The position numbers and the translations under genes are program-made. Shown one piece after another: positions 37,074-47,215 of a DNA stretch of 64,000 bases (positions are counted from its first letter, which is position 1; each line of letters opens with the position of its first letter). This DNA is from Utricularia gibba (Eukaryota > Streptophyta > Magnoliopsida > Lamiales > Lentibulariaceae), in NCBI GenBank assembly GCA_002189035.1, contig NEEC01000024.1:62001-126000 (forward strand), given 5' to 3'. The notes beneath the pieces were generated by a model that saw only the letters and a list, made by a program, of their open reading frames with translations, searched no databases and was not told the origin of the DNA.

Positions 37074-37091
37074 TGGCGCCGTTGCTGGGGA
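37074..37091 (+). other. Primer-binding site, tRNA-Asp type
   Basis: TGGCGCCGTTGCTGGGGA lies four bases after the LTR end. This is the primer site typical of Athila-group elements and is complementary to the tRNA-Asp 3' end. Confidence 0.9.
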
Positions 37092-37257
37092 GTGGTGTTT
37101 AATTGTTTTGTGATTCGGTTGATGCATTTGCGTTCTTCTGGTGCATGTGATCTTGTTTTTCACCCTGCACAAGAGTACTATCAGCAAGAACCACACAAGA
37201 GTGAGAGAAGCAGCAAGGTTGAGCAGACTCCCTACTGTTACTCAAGCTAATTGCAAT

Positions 37258-38609
37258 ATGGCAAAACAGGAGAAGACCCTGAATGAGCTTGATGCAGCCG
37301 ACCATACATACAGAGGGCTGTGTATTAGGTTCTCTGCACAACCAACGAATTAAAGCCAGCTATGATTAATTTTATGCCCAAGTATTATGGAAAAGTGGGT
37401 GAAAACCCTCATGAACATCTTGATAATGTCATTGTTGTTTGCACCTCTTTCAAGAGTGCTGGTATGACTGAGGATGCCATCTGTTTGAGGGCATTCCAAT
37501 TTACATTGGAAGGAAGTGCAAAAATGTGGTTCAACTCTTTGAAGCCTGGAAGTATCACAGATTGGATTGGTATGAAGAAAGTATTTCTTAGCAAATATTT
37601 CCCTGCTTCAAAAGCTGAAGGAATAAGGAAGGAAATCAGTGATATTGAGCAGTCAAATGGCGAATCTTTACATGAATATTGGGAGCGTTTTAATCACTTG
37701 CTAGGCTCCTGTCCACACCACGGATTTCAGACCAATGCATTGGTCAAGTATTTTTATGATAGTCTTCTATGCATAGATACAGCCATGGTGGATTCTGCAG
37801 CAGGTGGGTTTTTGAGAAAAAGACTCCCACAGAAGCTCTTGCATTGCTTGAGGAGTTGGCCGAGCACTCCAGACATATAATCACAAAACATGCCTCGAAT
37901 AGAAGGGTTTATGAACTGGAATGCAAGCCAAAGTCATCAGAAAGTGAGTTGACGAAAATGTGGCAGCCACAATGAGATGATGAAGGAACTATTTTTATTC
38001 CAAGCTAAGAATATGCCTTGCAGGAACTGCCACAGAATTGGAAACATTGCTGATAAATGTCCCGAATTGATGGAGGAAGAACATGTGAAAGCAATGGGAT
38101 ATTTGGAGCCACAAAGGAAGAAATATGATCCCTATTTGAGCACCTACAATCTTGGATGGAGGGATCATCCAAATTTCAGATGGAATAATAGTGATAATTC
38201 TTACAAGGGTGAGAGTTCATCAGTTGGACAGCAAGGATTTCGGCAAAATTTCCAGAAGCAGCAGCAACGTTCTTATCAAGCTCCACCATTTCGCAAGCCA
38301 AACTAGTAGATGCAACAGCAATTTCAGCCTCCAAACCAGAATAATTCTGGAGGAAATTCTGGAAGTTCATTGGAGGATATTTTGAAGACTTTCATGACCC
38401 AATCAATCAAAAACCAAGGTGAGAACCAACAAGCTATCAAGAATCTTGAAATTCAAGTTATTGAGCTAGCAATAGAGGTTGGGGAGCTGAAGCAAAAAGG
38501 AAGCCTGCCGTCGCAAGCCAAACAAAACCCCAACTCTAGGGGAGGACAGAATATCAGCGCAATGACATTGAGAAGCGGAAAAGAAAAACCTCGAAGAGAA
38601 TTAGTCTAA
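37258..38609 (+). pseudogene. Athila-type gag with frameshifts
   Basis: Gag would form the particle of the element. Coding sense is visible in pieces: MAKQEKTLNELDAAD from an ATG at 37,258, then a shift near 37,345. The retrotransposon gag core follows (ATG at 37,362; PKYYGKVGENPHEHL, then the AFQFTLEGSAKMWFNSL and LSKYFPASKAEGIRKEI blocks). There is another shift near 37,800-37,880, then a CCHC-like zinc knuckle CRNCHRIGNIADKC at about 38,009-38,050. A stop near 38,306 and further pieces rich in Asn/Gln run to 38,609. At least three lesions make it nonfunctional. Family assignment rests on the primer site, the gag core and the protease below. Confidence 0.8.
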
Positions 38610-38913
38610 CCTAAGAGTAATTTAGAGACGGCAGAAGAGCCTGAAGTTGAGGTGGAAGGAGATGCTGAAGAACAAGAAGTGGAGATTGCTACTGAGCCTC
38701 TTGTGGTAAAAGTAACCCCAACACCATTTCCAGGAAGGCTGAAGGCGAGAGAGGAGCAAAATGAAAAAGAAAAGATGTTGAGAGCCTTGGGAAATACCCA
38801 ATTAAATTTGACATTGCTCGAGTATATTGACTTGGTGCCCAAAAGTGTGAAGTACCTGAAGCAGCTCTGTATGTCAAAACCAAAATTGAAGGAAAAAGGC
38901 AAGGTGAAGTTGA

Positions 38914-39810
38914 GTGAGAGTTGTTTCAGCCCTTTTGACTTGGAAACTACCTAAAAAACTTAAGGACCCTGGAACATTTTTTATTCCTTGCAAAATAGGT
39001 GACCTGAACATTAGGAGAGCCATGGCTGACCTGGGAGCCTCCATAAACGTGATGTCTTTTTCTGTATATGAGACTCTCAGGTTAGGACCTCTACAAGCCT
39101 CCGGAGTGCAAATTGAGCTTGATGACCGAAGAGTTATTTCTCCAAAAGGCTTGGTTGAGGATGTTCTTGTGAAGATTGAGCAGCTTGTGTTTCCAGTAGA
39201 CTTCTATGTGGTAAATATGCGTGCTGGAAGTTTGAGGGATACAACCATCATCCTTGGAAGGCCATTCTTGAGCACTTCCAATGCCATAATTAATGTGAAG
39301 ATGGGCACAATTGAGTTATCCTTTGATGAAGAGAAGATTACGCTGGACATGAAAGAGGTGAACAATTATCCCAGCGATTTTGAGAGTGTATGCTCAGTGG
39401 ACGTGATGGATAAATTGGTTGAGGAGCATATTAAGAAGGCTATCCAAGAGAAGGAAGAGGAACATGAAGAATCATTTTTTGCAAGGGTAGAAGCCGAAAG
39501 GGGTTCAGAACAAGTGAATGCTGTGCAAGTCAAGACCCTGGAGGAGAGGGAAGCTGAGTTGAAGCCACTGCCCACACATGTGAAGTACGCATTCTTGGAT
39601 GAAGAAATGAACAACCATGTTATCATCTCAAATAGTCTTAGCTTAGATCAAGAATCGCAACTACTGGACGTGCTGATTAGGAACAAGAAGGCGATTGGCT
39701 GGACTCTTGCAGATATTGAAGGCATCTCTCCTTCTATATGTATGCACGGGATTCTATTAGAAGATGGAGCAATGTCCGCCAGCCACAAAGGCGCCTCAAC
39801 CCAAATATGA
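38914..39810 (+). pseudogene. Athila-type protease and start of RT
   Basis: The aspartic protease motif is DLGASINVM, with the glycine-arginine-proline-phenylalanine motif ILGRPFLST downstream; both are typical of Athila elements. A linker with acidic repeats follows. The RT lead-in is KPLPTHVKYAFLD, then KKAIGWTLADIEGISPSIC, ending in a frameshift at about 39,770. The true frame continues at 39,790-39,965 with the RRLNPNMMEVVKKEIVKL and SEWVSPIDVV blocks, and stops dead at the deletion junction. The catalytic part of RT is absent. Confidence 0.85.
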
Positions 39811-39965
39811 TGGAAGTGGTAAAGAAGGAAATTGTAAAACTTCATGATGCAGGTATAATCTACTCCATTATAGATAGCGAATGGGTGAGTCCAATCGATG
39901 TGGTGCTCAAGAAGACTGGTATGACAGTGGTAGAGAACGAGAAGGGAGAGATGGTGCCTCAAAGA

Positions 39966-40364
39966 ATCCAAAATAGGGGGAAAAACAAGAGTCCAGGTAG
40001 ACCTAGATCTTGTGAGTTAGTTGTATGATTTGTGGTTTGTATGAGCTTGTTTAGTGATGAGCATACATCCCCTAGAAGTCCCAAGGCATCACCCATTTCA
40101 TTCCATAAACAACCGAGCTCCAGAACTTATTACTTTTCTTTACTGTATTTCGTTTTAGTTCTACCTTAGTCCTAGCTAAGACCAATTTTATCAACTTGAC
40201 ACTGATTTCATGCATTAACTTTCACATAGCAAGCACCTGCTCTTCATGTTCGACCCTAACCACTATGCTCATAATTGTTTTATGCTTGAAGGTGTATTAG
40301 GTTATAAATTTATTTGATAGGAAGATTTACATTTACGACGTGTAATTTTTTCGTTTATCAGGCA
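39966..40364 (+). repeat. Truncated 3' LTR of the Athila-like element
   Basis: From ATAGGGGGAAAAACAAGAG onward it matches 36,670-37,070 in the 5' LTR and ends TCGTTTATCA. The junction with RT sequence shares CCAAA(G/A)A-type bases with the intact LTR, which suggests a deletion through short homology. Confidence 0.85.
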
Positions 40365-41169
40365 GTGTCCCATTTCATTCATTTCCACCTTGATTGTAGC
40401 CAACAAGCTTTAATGAATACAACAGGTAGTCATCTCATGCCAATTCTATCTCTCATTCAACCATTGTATCATTGAGTCATCAACTCTTGATGTGTATTGA
40501 ACAAGTTGATAAAATTAGTTAAGCCAACCCACTATGAATCTAATTCCATAATTTAAACATGTCATGTGTAGTGAAGAGCTTGACTATAACCAACAACTCT
40601 ATCAACTAAAAATGACTATGATTCTCCTTATGTTAGTGGGAGGAATTAGCATAATTATTTAGTAAGGGGTTTTTCCATAGGAAACTCTTGCACTATGAAT
40701 ATCGATTCCCTATCATATAGGTTTTTTGACAACCCTTGCCTTTTCGTTCACCACACATTACTTCCTTGGATTTTCAAACACAATAATCAAAAATCCTAAT
40801 TGACCCAAGATGCTTTGGTCACAAATGAATTACCAAACATCTCATGCACTGATAATTCATCAATGTAATCATGCTCATATAATTAAAATTCGTGCATAAC
40901 CCATTATGCACAACAACTACACATGCGCAAACCATCAACATGATTTGCATATACACAAAATTCATAAATCTTGGAAGCATGAAACAACCATACGATTCAT
41001 AAAAGAGAATCTAACATATTCATCACATGCTTTTATGACAATAATCAACATCATACGAGAACATCTTAGAAAATCATAACAACAATTTCTTAAAGAATTG
41101 ATAACACATAGTTTTGAGTGCTTCAGAAGAGGAAAATGATTAGTATTATGCTACAAAACTTAGATTTTA
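40365..41169. other. Unassigned AT-rich sequence
   Basis: No domain, LTR or tandem repeat was recognised between the two Athila LTR copies. Confidence 0.5.
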
Positions 41170-42236
41170 TTGTGTATTTCTGCGTTTTTGTGATTAGCGA
41201 CCGTATTTATGTCTTTTACTCTTAATTTAGATTTAGTCCCGATCTTAGTTCTAATCATTTCCTTGAGCAATGTCAGTAATCCAAATCCCAAGAAGCCAAA
41301 AGAGAATAATGAAGTTGCAGAAGATGTGGACAAAAGTTGAATGAAGTACACCAAATCCCAAGGTGAAGAAAAAAGATGATTTTTGAAATGATGAGAAAGA
41401 GAAAATATCTACAAACACTTAGAAAAAAACCCCATCAACTTCTGGGGAGAGAGGGGAAGAGATCTGGAAAAACTTACAGGAAGAACAAAGAAGACGAATC
41501 AGGAATCAAGCCCTCTTTTTAAGACTTCTCTTACTTATGAAGAGCATTACTCCTATCTGAGAATAGTTTTAGCTTTTTTGTGCAACTATTTACGATTCTA
41601 GTTATTGCTTATTTTGTTGTTTCTTTTCTTCATGTTAAGTTGTGGAACGAAGATGGTTTTAATGTTATGTTATGGAGTATGAGTAGCTAAGCACCTAGGC
41701 TTGGGACCAAAAGGTGATAGTGTGCAAATCATCATTTTGATCTTATTAGTCATAAATCACACTACTTCCTTAACAAACCAGGATAGATTCAAGAAGGGGA
41801 GGTAGTGACACTCATCTTAAACAACCCTAATTAGAGGTAGACCAAAGATTAGAGGAAAACAAGAGTTCGGGTAGACCTAGACTTTTGCTTGTTAGACGCA
41901 TGATTTGTGGGTTTGGTGAGGTTATTTTAGTGATAAGCATGCAGTCCCTAGAAGTCCCAAGGTATCACCTTGATTAATTTCATATAAAAACCTGTTTTTA
42001 CCCATTTATTGTTTTTCTACATCTTATCGTCGAACTGCCTTAGTGTGAGCTTAAATTAAATCTCTTAACTGTGACAAAAACAGCATGCATCAACCTTTAC
42101 ACAACAAGCACATAGCTCCTTGTATTCGACCTTGATCTACTATACTCATATTTTTCATATGATTGATTGTGAATTAGGCTATAAATTTATTTGATATGTG
42201 AATTTGCAATTCTAATGACTTGCATAAATTTTCGTT
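41170..42236 (+). repeat. Athila-type LTR, solo or remnant copy
   Basis: It follows the 5' LTR (35,998-37,070) along its length: AATCCCAAG near 41,285, TTAGAGGTAGACCAAAGATTAG, the GTAGACCTAGA region, CTAGAAGTCCCAAGGTATCAC, and TATAAATTTATTTGATA near the end. It ends with a CGTTTCCTA variant of the usual CGTTTATCA. No primer site or gag follows; a different relic begins at once. It is therefore a solo LTR, or an LTR cut off from its element. Confidence 0.75.
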
Positions 42237-42505
42237 TCCTACCTTGTTACGAGGGGGTTGTCAAGGATTGCTAGGTGTCTAGCAGAGGTGGTATGGTGAG
42301 GATCATGCACCCACACACATTTTCGTAGTCCATCTCCTATGAGGATCGGACACCCCAAGCGTGGGAAGGTGTTGGTAATGGCCTGGCATCTAGAGTGTAG
42401 GTCACAGATCTTTATAATTGGTATGAGAGCCAGGTTGTGAAAAGGGACTAGGAACCTGGAAGGAAACACCGATCCTCTTGCTACCCCACCACTGCCAGGC
42501 ATGAT
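42237..42505 (+). mobile_element. Relic of a Tekay-type 5' LTR end and primer site
   Basis: Plus-strand order matches the complement of the LTR end at 63,897-64,000. Shared blocks are GGACACC, GGTGTYGGTAATGGCC, CATCTAGAGTGTAGGTC (versus CGTCTAGGGTGCAGGTC), and a decayed primer site TTGGTATGAGAGCCAGGTT at about 42,418-42,436. GGTTGTCAAGGATTGC near 42,254 also resembles the LTR end of element 1. There is no coding sequence. Confidence 0.65.
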
Positions 42506-43545
42506 AGTAGATATTATATGTGGATTTGGAACATGATTATGCTGCTATATGAAATAGGAGATGAGGACTTGGTATGGGATTAGCACAGTAGAGGTGAATG
42601 TAATGATAAAATAAGGTGAGATCGATCAGCCAAGTAGTCATACAAAGAATGTGCCTATGTGGAACTTGAGTACTAGTGGTGTTAGATTGGTGATTGGTGT
42701 GATCAATGCATAGAGTGGAGGATGATAAGTAGCATGTACAAGGAGATCTACATGGCCTCAGAGGGCGAGTAGTGGAGATGTGATTGATGACTAGACATGC
42801 AATGTATGGAAATGGATTATTTTGATGGTGTGACAGAAAGTGTTGGGAAGGAACTTTTAGGGGATAAGCGATGCATAAGGGAATAAATTGATGAGAGGAG
42901 AGGCACCAACTCCAAGGGTGTTACCTCTTTAGAATTTACGGCAGGAGACATGAACGCGGTTCCAATTCCGGTTAGGTTCTAGGACATGAGCGTCCATACG
43001 GTTCCGGTTCCAGAATCGGAACCATACCATTTCGGTTCAATTCGACATATTTGGAATCGTCGAATTGTTGGTTCTGACCCATGCGGAACCAATGGTTCGA
43101 AACCGTGAACTACTATGGGTACTATGGGTGTCAAAATAGCTTACTCTAGGCATCCATATGGCCCATTGTAGGTGCCTGCGAATATTTGTCTATTATAATT
43201 TAATGTTTTCAATTGATCCTTAATTAGGTAGTGGATCTAGCACATGTTTTCGAAATTTTAACTATTTCAATTGATTTTAGAAAAATATCAATTGTGTAAG
43301 TGTGTGAGAAATCTACCCATTCTTTTTAATTTTTTTTAATTTTTAACAAATAAAATTGATGTATTTTAATCTTTATCAATATAAATATAATATTTTTTAA
43401 TATTAAAAAAATTATATCATAAAATATGTATAAAAATGAAAAGAATATACATATCAGTAAATCGATAAAAAATAGTATGCGCTCGATACAAAAATGGATT
43501 TTCCACCGAGCCGAGTTCATATTTTTTTTTATATTTTAAATTTAT
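42506..43545. other. Unassigned sequence containing a GGTTCCGGTTCC-rich stretch
   Basis: Most of it shows nothing recognisable. At 42,955-43,110 short GGTTCCGGTTCC and GGAACCATACC-type words recur in both orientations. This composition is common in plant non-autonomous DNA transposons, but no ends could be found. 43,320-43,480 is very AT-rich. Confidence 0.4.
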
Positions 43546-43547
43546 CT

Positions 43548-43740
43548 TGTGCACTAGCTCCTTAGGTGTTATTTGGAAACTGCTCTACCGATCGAGTGTT
43601 GTTTTTTAAATTTGTAGTATGAACACGTGTGACCGTGTTCCACACACGTAATAGCGATCGAGTGCCGGTTTTTAATTTTTGAGAACTGCTATAGCGCTCG
43701 ATTCACATGCATTATATGGATCGAGTAGTTTTGACAACCG
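43548..43740. repeat. H2 hairpin units on the 3' side of the stand-alone gene
   Basis: About three degenerate units with CGATCGAGTG (43,592), GCGATCGAGTG (43,652) and AGCGCTCGATTC...GGATCGAGTAG (about 43,691-43,729), separated by AT-rich spacers. The first unit has the CTTAGGTGTTATTTGG centre seen at 32.2 kb. Confidence 0.7.
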
Positions 43741-43869
43741 TACACAGACAACAACATCGCACGATTGAAATGCACCTATTTCCAGAATTCACCGAATGGA
43801 AGCAGGTGTGCGTAGCTGTTACATTGTCATATTTCACAAGTTTATATCGAAAATTCAAGTTAAGACATA

Positions 43870-45749
43870 TCATAGTCCATATTTCTCTCTATATCTATCC
43901 AGAATCAATTTTTCCCTCTTCAGTTCTTTGATTTCCCGTTCTTGCTCATCAATCTTCTTGTCACTCTCTTTTAACATGTTTTCGAGGGTGGCCAATGTCG
44001 CCTCATAACCATCCCTTCTCTGTTCATATATCTCCGCAGCAGCGAGCTTGAGATGTATCTCTTCCATCGATTTCTCGTGTTGTATTTTCTGGTCCACCCA
44101 TGCATCTACTCTTCTCTGCAAAACAAATAATTTTGCCTTATCATCACCTGCAACACACCAATGCTTCATCTCCTTCCTCAAAACCTCCACTTCGGTTGTC
44201 TTCAGCGCTAATTGTTGTTCAAGATTTTCAAAGTCTCGTATCTTCATTGTCGTGGAGAGTTCTTGAATTTTCTGGTCTCTGCTTGCAAGGTCATCTTTGT
44301 AGTTCTTAATGATGTTCTCCAGAACAGTGATGTGCTCTTTCAGTGGTTGAATTTTGTCATTGAGATAAACAACCTGAAATGCATATGGTAATACAGTAAG
44401 CAAAGAAGAGCTGGAATACAGTGAGGTAAAAAGCATTCATTTTACAATGTCACAGAACATGAACAGACTTTGAACCAAAATCACTAATGCTTGCATTGCG
44501 AATTCACCAAAATATGTAAATAAATCCGACAAGCTCACATCTTGTATTTCTTCTTGATCTTCAGTCTGTGTTCCTTTGGAATGTACCGTAGCCTGTTCTT
44601 CCAGATCTTCGGTCTGAGTTCCGTGGCACAGTACCTCACGATGTTCATCCAGAACATTAGTCTGCGCCCTTTCTTCAGTGGTATGTGGTAATGAAGCTAC
44701 CTGCTATCAACAAAGTTTAATCAGAGTTCAACAGCTTAAATATACTCATACGCACTTGTTCCAATGCTAGAGGCTGTTCCTGTTGATGTGCAATTGGCTC
44801 GAATGCTACGATATCCAGCTTCCTTTTTTTGCTTGGCCTGGTGTTTGTGGGCAGTGGAATATGATCTGATTGTTGATGCCACTCTTGAATTCCATGAATT
44901 CTCTTGAACCCTGCAGTGATATAATTATTGAACCATGTGGTTAAAATTTAACACCAAAGAAAAGTAAAAAACAAAAAAAAAACAGTTTTACCTTTGTGTT
45001 GTGACTTGGGCAATCAACTCTGCCTGCTTGTATGACTTATTCGCAAGCTTTTTTCGCATTTCTTCCCTCTCAATGACAGGTAGAAATTCTTCTTTCTTGT
45101 GGGGTTTTACACTGTCTGGACCAACGTATGTTCGCGGGAAATTCCATTGAGCTTCAACAGGCGGCGTAATCCACAAAAGCTTCTTTTTCCATTTTGGAAA
45201 ATTGGAAGGCAGATCATCGATAAATTTGTACCCAGGGTTAGCTTGAAAATACCAACTAACATGCTCAGAAGCGTTTGATTTTTTCCCTTTTTTGAGTTGC
45301 ACCATTGATAGCAATCTAGGAACACTTGCATCGTACCCTTCTTCCACACAAAATTGGAAAAACGCCCAAAGTTGGATAATTGAACCAGGGGTGATCATAC
45401 AAAGGGGCATGCAAACAAAGTTGAGCAATTCAATAATAAAAGGCAAGAGTGGAATTTGCAAGCCTATTCCGAACATTTTTCTGGGCACAAGATACGCATT
45501 TGGAAGAGTCTGCGGAGCAGGGTCCGTCAACTCAGTGCCCATGGACGCAATCTCAAGACCGTATTCTCGTGGGATTTGGTATTTCAAGCGAATTTTCTCA
45601 ATTGCATCCATGGGTGTGGTCGAGGTTACTAACCTGAAAGGATAGACTAGAGAACAACTGACGCCAAATTGGAAAGTTACAGCCCTGATGTTGCGATTAG
45701 GAATCGGTGGAAGGCTACTTTTGCCCCAATCGTGTTCCCCTTTCGACAC
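43870..45749 (-). CDS. Multi-exon gene related to the antisense extra ORF of Tat retrotransposons (PF04195-like plus coiled coil)
   Basis: At least four exons on the minus strand: A 44,992-45,749, B about 44,757-44,904, C 44,539-44,700 and D 43,870-44,373, with GT-AG borders. Phase agrees from B to C to D; the A/B junction could not be phased. Exon A (250 codons) resembles the N-terminal domain of the Tat extra ORF at 50.5 kb: IRLKYQIPREY versus IRYSIPDEY, then a hydrophobic FIIELLNFVCMPLCMITPGS block and a WYFQANP block versus WWVFFHLD. Exon B ends with a basic stretch (PSKKRKLD) like a nuclear signal. Exon C has two GTQTED repeats. Exon D is a long charged coiled coil ending at a stop at 43,870. 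The first codon of exon A is GTG; the first ATG is at 45,611. An upstream exon or a later start is possible. No stop interrupts the exons. Function is unknown; a domesticated element gene or a transposon-borne gene are both possible. Confidence 0.7.
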
Positions 45750-46040
45750 TACCGCTATGTATGGATCGATTGGGTGACGGTAAACAGAATAATAGCGCTC
45801 GATCCTTAAGCACCATATAGATCGAATGTATTAGATAATACATATTAAATTCGTAGACTAAATATCATAGCGTTCGATATTTACGTCGCACTTTGGTCGA
45901 ATGAATAAATTACGTGGTTTTAATTGTGGAAAAAATCCTATAGCGCTCCACCCTCCTTGTTGATTTAGTTCGAATGGTTTAAATTTTGTTTAAATAATAC
46001 CAACATACGCACGTCGGTTTAAGCAATCAATCCACTCTTT
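45735..46040 (-). repeat. Right arm of the diverged inverted repeat; 5' flank of the gene
   Basis: This matches 35,640-35,965 in opposite orientation and contains three H2 units, each opening with ATAGCG: CTCGATCC...TAGATCGAATG, TTCGATAT...TTGGTCGAATG and CTCCACCC...AGTTCGAATG. It directly precedes exon A of the minus-strand gene and overlaps its first codons. It could hold its promoter. Confidence 0.8.
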
Positions 46041-47090
46041 GGCTGAATAGTTTTATATAATTTCAAAATATATTTTTATAATTTTTCAGTACTGTTTTTA
46101 TCTACTTAATACCTCAATCTTCTGACTTTTTTAGGCAGAATTAAGGTTGCATAATATTACTACATATGATGAGGCGAATGATGATGATGATGATTCACAC
46201 ATTACTTGAAGTAGTATGCTGATCTCCTATCATGTTATCATTGGTGTTGAGATTTTTAAATGTTTTAATTTAATATGAAGTACTAATTGCATTCTAGTGA
46301 TTCATGTGCAAATAGGGCAAATACCTCAACTTTTTTATTTCCTTTACAATTTACCCTACTTTTATAAATATTTTGCTAATTATCAAAAAAATTAGATTTT
46401 TTTTTTTATATTTTACCTCAACTTTATGATTTTCATATTTATATTCCTAACAAAATTGTTAAAAAAATGTATTTTTTAATACGTTAATATTGTTAATAAT
46501 ATATTTTGAATTTAGAATGTAACATTTCAATTTTAATAGGTTTTAATATTTAGGATTTAGTTTTTTTTTAATTTTGGATTTAAGTTTTAAAATTTAATGA
46601 TTTCTTTTGATACATGAATATTATAAATACTCACTTGTCTTACATAATAATTTCTTTTGATATACAATATTTATTAATAATAAATTTTTTATATAATCTA
46701 ATTTTCATATTCCATCTTATCATATGTTTGATATTTATACATGAAATTTATTTCATTGTTTATCTTTAATATAATATTGAAAATTTTTTAACGAAAAACA
46801 ATGTATCACATTTTATTATTCTTATTATTAGATTTTGAAATACTTTAAATTAAAAACATGTTATAAATAAGGTAAAAGGCTAATCAAACACTTCTGACAA
46901 GGGTAAAACGACGAAGGAAGTGATTCACAAACAATAAATGTTTTTGAATAATAAGGGTTCAACGTGGTGTGAGAACATGAGCATCGTCGTGTGAGAACCT
47001 GAGCATGGAGAGAGGGGCAAAGGACAAGTCATTAATCATCTACTTTCAAGTTCAAGTCACCAAAAAACAAAAAACAAAAAACAAAAAAAA
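46041..47090. other. AT-rich intergenic sequence, no features seen
   Basis: Very AT-rich with poly-T/poly-A runs and an (AACAAAA)-like run at 47,062-47,092. No coding signal or repeat family was recognised. Confidence 0.5.
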
Positions 47091-47092
47091 AA

Positions 47093-47215
47093 CTGTAGAT
47101 GACGAGTCTAACTCGTTACGGGTCGGGTAGAGGTTTGACCCTTGACAGGTCGACCCGTCTGAATCCGCCCAGTACATATTGACCCGACGAGTTCACCGTC
47201 GGGACTCGACCCGTG
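47093..47215. repeat. GGGTCGACCC-rich insertion at the 3' end of the NOP58-like gene
   Basis: Short words CGGGTCGG, GGTCGACCCGTC, GACCCGACGAG and GGGACTCGACCCG recur in both orientations next to an A-rich run. They resemble the ends of plant non-autonomous transposons. The stop codon of the NOP58-like frame falls inside it, so the natural end of that gene appears to have been replaced. Confidence 0.45.

Larger units (their letters stand above)
35998..40364 (+). mobile_element. Athila-like Ty3/gypsy element, internally deleted
   Basis: Plus-strand order is 5' LTR, Asp-tRNA-type primer site, gag, zinc knuckle, protease, the first part of RT, then a jump into the middle of the 3' LTR. RT catalytic, RNase H and integrase regions and the first half of the 3' LTR (about 670 bp) are gone. 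The LTRs are recognisable but well diverged. Frames are broken in gag. This is a dead, deletion-derived copy. Confidence 0.85.
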
